Below are positions 44,063 through 51,385 of a stretch of 64,000 bases of DNA, piece after piece. Position numbers and translations under genes: made by a program. Each line of letters opens with the position of its first letter. Position 1 is the stretch's first letter. The notes under the pieces are model-generated. The model saw only the letters and a list, made by a program, of their open reading frames with translations. It made no database searches and was not told where the DNA came from. The DNA comes from GCA-2705995 sp048267965 (lineage in GTDB: Bacteria; Bacteroidota; Bacteroidia; Flavobacteriales_G; Salibacteraceae): contig JBLWWK010000010.1 in assembly GCA_048267965.1 (NCBI GenBank), positions 1 through 64,000 on the forward strand, given 5' to 3'.

Positions 44063-45247
44063 TTAAATCCGATGAATCAAAGAAGCGGTATTCAGCACTT
44101 CGTTTCGGTAGAAATCAACCAATTTGCGGCTTTCATTGTCCCAATTTAATTCTTGAGCGGCTTTGATAGAGTTTTGCTGATACTGCTGTAGAACCGCTTT
44201 ATTCTGAAACAAATAGATAAGCGCTTCGGCTATATCGTGAGCCCTTCTTGATTGAACTGAAATTCCATTTTTGTGCTCGTTTAAAAGACGAGTTGTTTCG
44301 GGCATATCTACGTCTACAATGGCCAAACCGGCAGCGGTGTAATTGTAATATTTAATGGGCGGGCCCCCAATTACATTATTGGTAGTGGGCAATTTGGTAA
44401 TAATACCAACGGCAGCGTTAGCTAAATGCTGCGGTACTTTTTCGTAGGGTAGCCAGCCTGTTTCTGTTATGTGGTTGGCTAGATTTTTCTCTTGTATTAT
44501 TTTCTGTAGGAACCGTTTTTCTTCTCCGAATGTTTCCCCCACCAATTTAAGCTGAACATCTGGTATTTGTTTTTTTACGAGTTCGATCACCTCTACCATT
44601 AACTTTAAACCGCGATTAAAAGGCAAGTAGCCATCGTGAACAATAACCGGACGAGTTGTAGAAGCATTGGTAGAAAACCTGTGAGTTTCTGCACAGTTGA
44701 GAATTACCTGAGAGCGAATCGATTTGTTGAGGGTTACTAAACTTCCTCTCGTGATATGGTTAGCAGAAATGAGGTACTTCAGTTTCGAGAGGTAATTTCT
44801 CTTGATCCACATTTCTTTCATCGTGCCATCTTCCCAGCATTCGTGACTATCGAAAATCACTTGAGTTTGGGTTCCTACCGTTGCACAATGAGCCAAGTAA
44901 AACGAAATAGGTTCGTGAGCGTGCAAAACATCTGCCTCAAAACTTTTGATGGCTTCGATAAATTCTCGAACAAATCTGCCTAGAAATAGCTTGTTAAATG
45001 CTTTTTCGAGAAAACCATTGGGTAATTTCACCATTTTAGTAGGGATGCCTTCTAACACTAATTCTTGCTCTCGCTTAGGATTGAGAATGGTTTTGCCGCC
45101 AATATCGTAAGCATACCCATCGGGTTGAGCTGCGCAAACTTGCGTTAATTCAAAACCCGCTTTTTGTAAACTCATCGCTTCTTTGTAGATAATTCGATCA
45201 TCTAGCGGTGAATGTTGAACCGAAACCATGCAAATTTTAGGCATCAA
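44063..45247 (-). CDS. Glycosyltransferase, GT4-like
   Basis: 394 residues with the two-domain GT-B shape. The N-terminal part shows MPKICMVSVQHSPLDDRIIYKEA and VLHAHEPISFYLAH; the C-terminal part has VIVHDGYLPFNRGLKLMVEV, QLKLVGETFGEEKR, TGWLPYEKVPQHLANAAVG and GGPPIKYYNYTAAG, the usual donor-binding end. Its start overlaps the flippase stop by 4 bases (ATGA). With the flippase this suggests surface polysaccharide or glycan assembly. The sugar and acceptor are unknown. Confidence 0.88.
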   Translation of the reverse strand: MMPKICMVSVQHSPLDDRIIYKEAMSLQKAGFELTQVCAAQPDGYAYDIGGKTILNPKREQELVLEGIPTKMVKLPNGFLEKAFNKLFLGRFVREFIEAIKSFEADVLHAHEPISFYLAHCATVGTQTQVIFDSHECWEDGTMKEMWIKRNYLSKLKYLISANHITRGSLVTLNKSIRSQVILNCAETHRFSTNASTTRPVIVHDGYLPFNRGLKLMVEVIELVKKQIPDVQLKLVGETFGEEKRFLQKIIQEKNLANHITETGWLPYEKVPQHLANAAVGIITKLPTTNNVIGGPPIKYYNYTAAGLAIVDVDMPETTRLLNEHKNGISVQSRRAHDIAEALIYLFQNKAVLQQYQQNSIKAAQELNWDNESRKLVDFYRNEVLNTASLIHRI

Positions 45248-46467
45248 GAATGGGTTTTTATAAACTTTTGGTAAGCCAAGTATTTTAGGGCTAAGTGAAC
45301 TCCTTTTGCAGCAATGCTGGTGTAAATGGCCCCGAATACGCCAAAAATAGGAATGAAAATAAGATTACCGAATAAGTTGATGCCGGCTTCTGTAAAGGCG
45401 ATGTTTCGTATGGTTTTACCTTGCCCTTTCGAAGCTAAAAACATGTAAGGTTGGTAAAGTGCTTGAAAAAAATATGCAAAAGAAAGAGGCACTAAATAGG
45501 TGTAAACACGGCCGTACTCAACTCCGAAAAGTAAATTCACTACCCAGCTGCCTACCAAAATTAAACCGACTGTAAGTACAGCGGTAATGAGCAGATTAAT
45601 TTTTAAAATTTGAGGATGAATTCTGTCTTCTGATTGAAATCGCTTAAACAGAACATTCGATAGACTTTGAGAAAACATTACAATGGGCGAGCAGAGTAGA
45701 GCCGAAAGTGTGTAAAATCCATTTAACAAGGTGCTGGTGTATTGTACAATTAAAAGTTCATCGAGTTTAAAAGTGCCTTGGTTGGCAATTAAGCCGGTAT
45801 ACATATTGAAACCATACGATTTCGTTTTTTGCCAAATTAATCGAAAGGAAGAAGATAAATTGTGGAAGGTAAAGTCAATTTTGAATAAGAAAAACAATGC
45901 AAAAGCTGCAGTTGAGGCCAGATTAAACAGTAAGATGGAAAAAACAGAAAATTGATCGAGCGCAATTAAAATAAGAAGAGCAACGAAGAAAAGTACTTTT
46001 GAAGCTCCATCGTAAAGGGCCAATAGGTTGGTTTGGTTGGTTCCTACCGAAATGGCACTCACAAAATGCCTAAACGGAATTACCAAGAGTAGGGGAGATA
46101 AAGCCAGAAAATAATCTCCAATCTGGGTGTTAGACCAAGCGTTAATAAAATCGCTAAACAACACGAGAGAGCCAGCAAATGCAACTCCGTTAAGTAATGC
46201 TAGCACCAGTCCAGCGCCTTGAATCTCGCGAAGGGTTTGTGTTTTTTCAGCATTTTCTGCTAAAAGAAGTTGTAAAGATGTAAAAAAGCCAAATCGGTAA
46301 AAGATGACCAAAAACGTGGTGAGCGAAGCAAAAAAAGCATACTCACCATACAATTCAGGGCCGAGGTACTGGGTTTGAAGGGATTTAATGCCGAAACCTG
46401 CCACCAACATAGTTACTTGCGAAAGAACAAGAATGAGCGTTTGGCGAGCAATTTTCGGAATTTTCAT
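45244..46467 (-). CDS. Polysaccharide flippase, Wzx/MATE-like
   Basis: 407 residues with about twelve hydrophobic spans from MKIPKIARQTLILVLSQVTM onward. The arrangement and the segment LQTQYLGPELYGEYAFFASL suit the polysaccharide-biosynthesis (Wzx-type) transporters that move lipid-linked glycans across the inner membrane. Length and topology are normal. It precedes the glycosyltransferase with a 4-base overlap, so the two form one unit. Two near or exact repeat words lie in this pair (44506, 44870, 46039). Confidence 0.85.
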   Translation of the reverse strand: MKIPKIARQTLILVLSQVTMLVAGFGIKSLQTQYLGPELYGEYAFFASLTTFLVIFYRFGFFTSLQLLLAENAEKTQTLREIQGAGLVLALLNGVAFAGSLVLFSDFINAWSNTQIGDYFLALSPLLLVIPFRHFVSAISVGTNQTNLLALYDGASKVLFFVALLILIALDQFSVFSILLFNLASTAAFALFFLFKIDFTFHNLSSSFRLIWQKTKSYGFNMYTGLIANQGTFKLDELLIVQYTSTLLNGFYTLSALLCSPIVMFSQSLSNVLFKRFQSEDRIHPQILKINLLITAVLTVGLILVGSWVVNLLFGVEYGRVYTYLVPLSFAYFFQALYQPYMFLASKGQGKTIRNIAFTEAGINLFGNLIFIPIFGVFGAIYTSIAAKGVHLALKYLAYQKFIKTHS

Positions 46468-46542
46468 AGCTTATATAAACGGTGGCAAAGAAAGCATATT
46501 ACACAAGAATTTTGGTCAGAGTGAAAATACTTCAGAAAAGTA

Positions 46543-46572
46543 TTGTGTGAGTTATATAATTTCATACTTTTG
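46543..46572 (+). promoter_or_regulatory. Promoter of tRNA-His
   Basis: TTG at 46543-46545 and TACTTTTG at 46565-46572, separated by 19 bases, are the best match in the window to the Bacteroidetes -33/-7 pattern. The box ends 17 bases before the mature tRNA. Confidence 0.75.
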
Positions 46573-46589
46573 TCGTCCAATTTTGAAAT

Positions 46590-46667
46590 GGTGGTTGTAG
46601 TTCAGTTGGTTAGAACGCCTGATTGTGGTTCAGGAGGTCGTGGGTTCAAGTCCCATCTTCCACCCCA
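46590..46667 (+). tRNA. tRNA-His (GTG anticodon)
   Basis: A cloverleaf is readable. The anticodon GTG (46625-46627) sits in the stem CCTGA/TCAGG, and the T-arm GTGGG-TTCAAGT-CCCAT is intact with one G-U. The extra G-1 is encoded at 46590, and CCA is encoded at 46665-46667. In the acceptor, GTGGTTG must pair with CTTCCAC, which leaves two adjacent T-T mismatches at positions 5-68 and 6-67. The other acceptor pairs are normal. Confidence 0.92.
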
Positions 46668-46676
46668 AATAGAAAA

Positions 46677-46706
46677 GCTCTTTATTTTATAAAGGGCTTT
46701 TTTTTT
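46677..46706 (+). terminator. Rho-independent terminator after tRNA-His
   Basis: A 9-bp stem with one G-U pair (GCTCTTTAT, ATAAAGGGC) with loop TTT is followed by nine T residues. Confidence 0.85.
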
Positions 46707-46858
46707 GTGCCTAAAAAAGAGGTTGAAACTTAGAGTAAGTGTTTGATTTGTATTGTTTTAATGTTATTTTTTGTAACGGTTAGAACCCATTTAACCACCT
46801 GTCGATAGTTATCTTTTCAATCTTATCTTCCCTTTTTGTCGAGAAAAAGGCATAAAAA

Positions 46859-46881
46859 AAGCTTCCTAAAAAAGGAAGCTT
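46859..46881 (-). terminator. Terminator after the thioredoxin-like pair
   Basis: A 9-bp inverted repeat AAGCTTCCT/AGGAAGCTT with a five-A loop; on the minus strand it is followed by a run of T. It ends the operon 47992-46926. The remaining bases 46707-46858 show no gene or obvious site. Confidence 0.8.
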
Positions 46882-46925
46882 CAATAAAAAAGTATATTTC
46901 TTCTCTGTATTAAGCTAGCAGAGGT

Positions 46926-47450
46926 TTATTGAGCCTGCTGAGCAGCTTGCTGCATTCTTTGCTGATACTGTTGCAAACGCACATGTTGGTTGGTTCCGAA
47001 AAAGAGTAAATTACCCAACATATCAGGAACTTGCTGATAACCAGCAATCACAATATTTCGAGTAAAATTCTCGTCTAAGATCACAAAACTTGGATAACTC
47101 ATTTGGCTGTCGAGTAAACTAGCTGCCAACATGTGAACGCTTCTCTTTTTTTCTGGAGCCGGATTTACAAACACCATACCGTTGTGTTGAATAGAATCGG
47201 TCATTTCAGCATCTAGCTTCACCGCATAAAAATTAGCATTCATAGCTTTTACCACATCTGGATCTTTAAATGTAGTAGCATCCATTCTTTTGCACCATCC
47301 ACACCAATCGGTGTAAACATCAATAAATACTTTCTTGCGTTCGTTCTTTTGCAGTTCTACCATTTCTTCCCAAGAAACCCAATTGATTTCTTGGCATGTA
47401 GCCACCATCGAAAGTGAAAGAGCGAACAGAAGTGTGATTGTAAATTTCAT
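46926..47450 (-). CDS. Secreted thioredoxin-fold protein (CGWC)
   Basis: 174 residues with a signal peptide (FTITLLFALSLSMVATCQ). The thioredoxin active site is DWCGWCKRM, near residue 50, in a DUF255-like context (VFIDVYTDWCGWC, ATTFKDPDVVKAMN). The C-terminus is Gln-rich. It is probably periplasmic. It lies 2 bases after its paralogue and shares its segment order and spacing, so the pair is a tandem duplication. The partner of disulfide exchange is unknown. Confidence 0.85.
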   Translation of the reverse strand: MKFTITLLFALSLSMVATCQEINWVSWEEMVELQKNERKKVFIDVYTDWCGWCKRMDATTFKDPDVVKAMNANFYAVKLDAEMTDSIQHNGMVFVNPAPEKKRSVHMLAASLLDSQMSYPSFVILDENFTRNIVIAGYQQVPDMLGNLLFFGTNQHVRLQQYQQRMQQAAQQAQ

Positions 47451-47452
47451 AA

Positions 47453-47992
47453 TTAAAATTCTCCTTTAAACGATGACTGAAAGTCTGCCCATTCTTGACT
47501 TTTAAACGCATTAGAGGCTACAAACTTTAAAATAGGTTCAATTTGTTTAGGCTTCATAAAACCTTGAACGGGAGAAATAATTTGAAGACTCTCATCCATG
47601 TAAACAATTGTTGGGTAAGCTACACGGCCGTTTACTGGAGCAATGGCATACGTTAATTCGTGCGTTCCATTTCTTCCTTTTCTGTTCGGGTCGTAATTCG
47701 GATTGGTGAATTCTTTCCCATAGAAATTAACCGGATCGGGTCCTTCTGCATTAAACTTTACAGCGTAATAATTTTCGTTTACATACTTAATCACCTTAGG
47801 GTCGTTAAAAGTGGTTGCCATCATCATTTTACAAGGGCCACACCAATGAGTGTAAACATCGATTAAAACTTTTTTAGGTTGTGCTTTCATTTTAGCTTCA
47901 AGCTCGCTGATGTCTATCCAGTTAATTTTTTCTTGCGCAAAAAGCGAAGTAGTAAGCGCAACTAACAGTAAGGTGTAAAATATCTTTTTCAT
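47453..47992 (-). CDS. Secreted thioredoxin-fold protein (CGPC)
   Basis: 179 residues with a signal peptide (KIFYTLLLVALTTSLFAQ). The active site HWCGPCKMM has the Gly-Pro pair typical of reducing thioredoxins, whereas its neighbour has Gly-Trp, so redox potential probably differs. The segment KVLIDVYTHWCGPC and ATTFNDPKVIKYVN align with the paralogue. It is the first gene of the pair. A periplasmic role in reduction of secreted proteins is inferred. Confidence 0.85.
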   Translation of the reverse strand: MKKIFYTLLLVALTTSLFAQEKINWIDISELEAKMKAQPKKVLIDVYTHWCGPCKMMMATTFNDPKVIKYVNENYYAVKFNAEGPDPVNFYGKEFTNPNYDPNRKGRNGTHELTYAIAPVNGRVAYPTIVYMDESLQIISPVQGFMKPKQIEPILKFVASNAFKSQEWADFQSSFKGEF

Positions 47993-48146
47993 AAAGCTAA
48001 GTTCTGTATTTTCTTATTCTTAAACGAATAATGCGAGGATAAGTGCCCTCGTTTTCTTTATAATCTTGTTAAGGTCACGGTTTTAAGGGGCGTTTAGTGC
48101 GAAAACGTAAAAAAAGATGCCCAGCCAATTAATTGGTAGCGCATAA

Positions 48147-48181
48147 AAAAGCCGTCTTGATAGTTGTTCAAGACGGCTTTT
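48147..48181 (-). terminator. Terminator after the POT transporter gene
   Basis: A 14-bp inverted repeat (AAAAGCCGTCTTGA, TCAAGACGGCTTTT, 7-base loop) lies 23 bases past the stop at 48205. On the minus strand the stem ends in T residues. Confidence 0.85.
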
Positions 48182-48204
48182 ACAGTTACACGAACTGAAA
48201 AATA

Positions 48205-49890
48205 TTAGTGAATTCCGTTCATCCATTTTCTAAGGGTAGGAACCAATAACAACAGTAAGATAGCTGCTACACCTACCACAACTACTCCCCAAAGTTGGTA
48301 AGTTGATGTGTAAATCTCCAATGAATCCATTATAGAAAGTTCAGCACCATCAGCGGCTCCTTCACTGCTAGAAGCAGTTAATTCACCAATTAAACCGGCC
48401 ACTTTATTAGCCAACGCAATTGATAAAAACCAAGCCCCCATTACAAAGCCTACTGCTTTTTTAGGGGATAGTTTTGTAATCATGGAAAGACCAACTGGCG
48501 ACAAACTCAACTCACCCGTTGTATGGAATAAATACATTATTACCAAGAAAATCATCGGCACTAAACCGTCTGTTGCAAAGAATTTTGCCCCCACAACAAT
48601 AAAGATAAACCCGATAGCTAATTGACTTAATCCTAAGGCAAACTTCATAGGTGTTGAAGGCTCTTTTCCTTTTTGGCGCAGTTTAATCCACATCCAAGAG
48701 AAAATAGGAGCGAGCGTCATAATAAAGAACGAGTTGAAGAATTGGAAAATCGAAGCTGGAATTTCAGAATCGAAAACCATTCTATCTACGTTTCTTGCTG
48801 TAAAGAGCGTAATAGAACCACCTGCTTGTTCAAACAGTGCCCAGAAAACAGAGTGGAATAAGAATAAGGCCATTACCACCCAAAGGCGTTGTTTAGAGGC
48901 CGGGTCTTCTTGCTTTAAACTCATGGCAAACAGAACACCTAGAATACCCACACTCAGAATAATGAGAATCCAAGTAACGATATCACTTAGGTTTAAAAAC
49001 TGCGCACTAATTGGAATAAAGATGATGGTACCTATAATGGTTAACCATTGTTTTCTTTTCAGTTTGGGATCTTCGTTGAGTTGAAAACTAGCCGCTTCTG
49101 CATCGAGTACCTTTTGTCTTTCTTCTGGCGAGCTATTTAGGCGTTTGATGTCTTCTTGTTCATCAATTTCAGGGAAATTCTCTTCAGAACTTGGATTCAG
49201 CCCTTTTTTACCAAACGTTTTGGGGCCAAACAACCAAAATACCAATAAACCTAGAAGCATTCCGATTCCAGCTAAACCGAAACCGTAGTGCCAAGAAATT
49301 TGCTCACCCACATAACCACAGGTTACAATTGAAAGCAACGCACCAATGTTAACGCCCATGTAGAATATAGTGAAAGCACCATCTTTTCTACTGTCGTTTA
49401 AGCCGTAGAAATTTCCTAAGAAACTAGAAATGTTGGGCTTAAAGAAACCGTTACCAATAATGATAAAAGCTAATGAGATAAAGAATAATTGCATGTTTCC
49501 GGGGAAGAACATTCCTTCTAAAGAAAGAGCAAAGTGCCCAGCCATCATTAGAATTCCACCGAAAATAATAGCCTTTCTAAATCCTAAAATCTTATCGGCC
49601 AGTATACCACCGGCTACCGGGAAAAGGTAAACCATGGCCGTGTAAGATCCATAAATACCTAAAGCTTTACTATCTGCTTCGGCTTGAGAAAGTTCTTTAA
49701 ATAGTTCTTGAACCATGTAAAGCGTGAGCAACGCCCGCATACCGTAGTAAGAGAAGCGTTCCCACATTTCTGCGAAAAACAAAATAAAAAGTGCGCGAGG
49801 GTGTAATTTACTATTTGAGTAAATAATTATAGGAACCCAGATCAAAACGAAGATCCAGGAAACCACCATTATCCAAAATGCTATGTTCAT
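48205..49890 (-). CDS. POT-family proton-coupled peptide transporter
   Basis: 561 residues of the proton-dependent oligopeptide (POT/PTR2) branch of the major facilitator superfamily, taking up di- and tripeptides. The ExxERFxYY proton-coupling motif is EMWERFSYYGMRALL near the start, about 12 to 14 spans follow, and GIYGSYTAMVYLFPVAGG is typical. A hydrophilic loop of about 65 residues (GLNPSSEENFP onward) lies between the two halves, longer than in the paralogue. It is 17 bases downstream of its paralogue. Substrate preference is unknown. Confidence 0.9.
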   Translation of the reverse strand: MNIAFWIMVVSWIFVLIWVPIIIYSNSKLHPRALFILFFAEMWERFSYYGMRALLTLYMVQELFKELSQAEADSKALGIYGSYTAMVYLFPVAGGILADKILGFRKAIIFGGILMMAGHFALSLEGMFFPGNMQLFFISLAFIIIGNGFFKPNISSFLGNFYGLNDSRKDGAFTIFYMGVNIGALLSIVTCGYVGEQISWHYGFGLAGIGMLLGLLVFWLFGPKTFGKKGLNPSSEENFPEIDEQEDIKRLNSSPEERQKVLDAEAASFQLNEDPKLKRKQWLTIIGTIIFIPISAQFLNLSDIVTWILIILSVGILGVLFAMSLKQEDPASKQRLWVVMALFLFHSVFWALFEQAGGSITLFTARNVDRMVFDSEIPASIFQFFNSFFIMTLAPIFSWMWIKLRQKGKEPSTPMKFALGLSQLAIGFIFIVVGAKFFATDGLVPMIFLVIMYLFHTTGELSLSPVGLSMITKLSPKKAVGFVMGAWFLSIALANKVAGLIGELTASSSEGAADGAELSIMDSLEIYTSTYQLWGVVVVGVAAILLLLLVPTLRKWMNGIH

Positions 49891-49907
49891 GGGTTAAATA
49901 GATTAAA

Positions 49908-51320
49908 TTATTGATTATCGGCTAATTCGAAACCTTCTTGCTCTTCGTGCGTAGAGCCTTGCTTGTCTTCAGCACCGTGCGTTAGGCGCTTAAGCGGTTT
50001 TAGCAATGCAATTACGAGTAAGCCAATAATGGTACAGAAAATAGCGATTCCGGTAAAAATTTCTAGCTCACCAGCAGTAGAAGACCACTCGCCCAACAAA
50101 CCAGCTACCTTATTTCCGATACCGGTAGCCGCGAAATAAGCTCCCATCATGAAAGAAGCATATTTTAACGGTGCCAATTTGGTAATAAACGATAAGGCCA
50201 CGGGAGAAGCACATAACTCACCAATGGTGTGGAACAAATAAGCCAATACCAACCAGTACATGGCTGAAGCACCTTGGGCTTCAAACTCAAGCGATGCAGC
50301 AGTCATAAACAAGAATCCCCATCCCATAATAATTACACCGATGGCCATTTTAAAAATCGAAGAAGATTCTTTTCCTTTTCTTTTCCACCAATACCAAAAC
50401 GAAGCAATTGGGGCTCCTAGCGTGATAATAAATAAAGCATTTACTGATTGAAACCACGATGCCGGAATACTGGTAATATCCAGAAGAGGCAATGTGAAAC
50501 CAAGTGATAAATCGGTTTTTTGTTTGGTGTAAATATTCATTAAACCACCAGCTTGTTCGAAAGCTCCCCAGAAAACAATAATTAATAAGAAAGAGATCAA
50601 CATTACTTTAACACGATCTTTTTCTACTTGAGTAAGTGGTTTGTCTTTAGCATGTTGTTCTGCTTTAGAAAGTTCAGAAGTAGCTTCACCAATACCTTTT
50701 AGGTATTTCTGTCCGGCCATAAAAACTGCTTGGCCAACCAACATTCCAATACCTGCTAAACCAAAGCCGTAGTGCCAGCCGTAATTTTCACCTAAGTAAC
50801 CAACTACAAGCGCAGAAAAGAAAGCCCCCAAGTTAATGCCGATGTAGAAAATAGTAAAACCTTTATCTCTGCGGTCGTCACCTTGTTCGTAAAGGCCACC
50901 TACCATGGTAGAGATGTTTGGTTTTAAGCCACCAACACCTAAAACAATTAAAGCCAAACCTGTAAAAAAGGCTGCCGGATGATCAATGGCTAATACAATA
51001 TGCCCAGCACAGAGTAAAAGACCACCGAGCAGCACTGTTTTCTTCTGACCGAAGAATTTATCAGCTACCCATCCACCAGGAATCGACATTACATAAACGG
51101 CCATGGTATACCAACCGTAAAGAACAAGTGCATCAGATTCTGTCCATCCTAAACCAGGATTATCACCGGTTGCTGAACTGATGATATAAAGTACTAAAAT
51201 GGCACGCATTCCATAGTAAGAGAAGCGTTCCCAAAGTTCTGTGAAAAATAAAATGTATAAACCTACCGGGTGGCCAAAAAGCTCTTTGCGGTCAATATGC
51301 TGTGAAGCTGTTTGTGACAT
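49908..51320 (-). CDS. POT-family proton-coupled peptide transporter (paralogue)
   Basis: 470 residues of the same POT family, with ELWERFSYYGMRAILVLYI near residue 30, YGWYTMAVYVMSIPGG, and the typical GFTIFYIGINLGAF segment. It is shorter than its neighbour because the central loop is short. It lies 65 bases downstream of the DPP4-like gene, forming a peptidase-transporter-transporter set in which proline-type dipeptides released outside could be imported. The C-terminus is hydrophilic and acidic (EDKQGSTHEEQEGFEL). Confidence 0.9.
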   Translation of the reverse strand: MSQTASQHIDRKELFGHPVGLYILFFTELWERFSYYGMRAILVLYIISSATGDNPGLGWTESDALVLYGWYTMAVYVMSIPGGWVADKFFGQKKTVLLGGLLLCAGHIVLAIDHPAAFFTGLALIVLGVGGLKPNISTMVGGLYEQGDDRRDKGFTIFYIGINLGAFFSALVVGYLGENYGWHYGFGLAGIGMLVGQAVFMAGQKYLKGIGEATSELSKAEQHAKDKPLTQVEKDRVKVMLISFLLIIVFWGAFEQAGGLMNIYTKQKTDLSLGFTLPLLDITSIPASWFQSVNALFIITLGAPIASFWYWWKRKGKESSSIFKMAIGVIIMGWGFLFMTAASLEFEAQGASAMYWLVLAYLFHTIGELCASPVALSFITKLAPLKYASFMMGAYFAATGIGNKVAGLLGEWSSTAGELEIFTGIAIFCTIIGLLVIALLKPLKRLTHGAEDKQGSTHEEQEGFELADNQ

Positions 51321-51385
51321 GCAGTCTACTATTTATGATGTTAACTATTGATTTGAGGAAGTCCGAAAATAAGTAAAATGTTGGC

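Noticed and set aside
46388..46600. A 70-codon plus-strand frame running into the tRNA-His
   Set aside because: It overlaps the flippase start, the tRNA promoter and the first bases of the tRNA, so it cannot be a functional gene.
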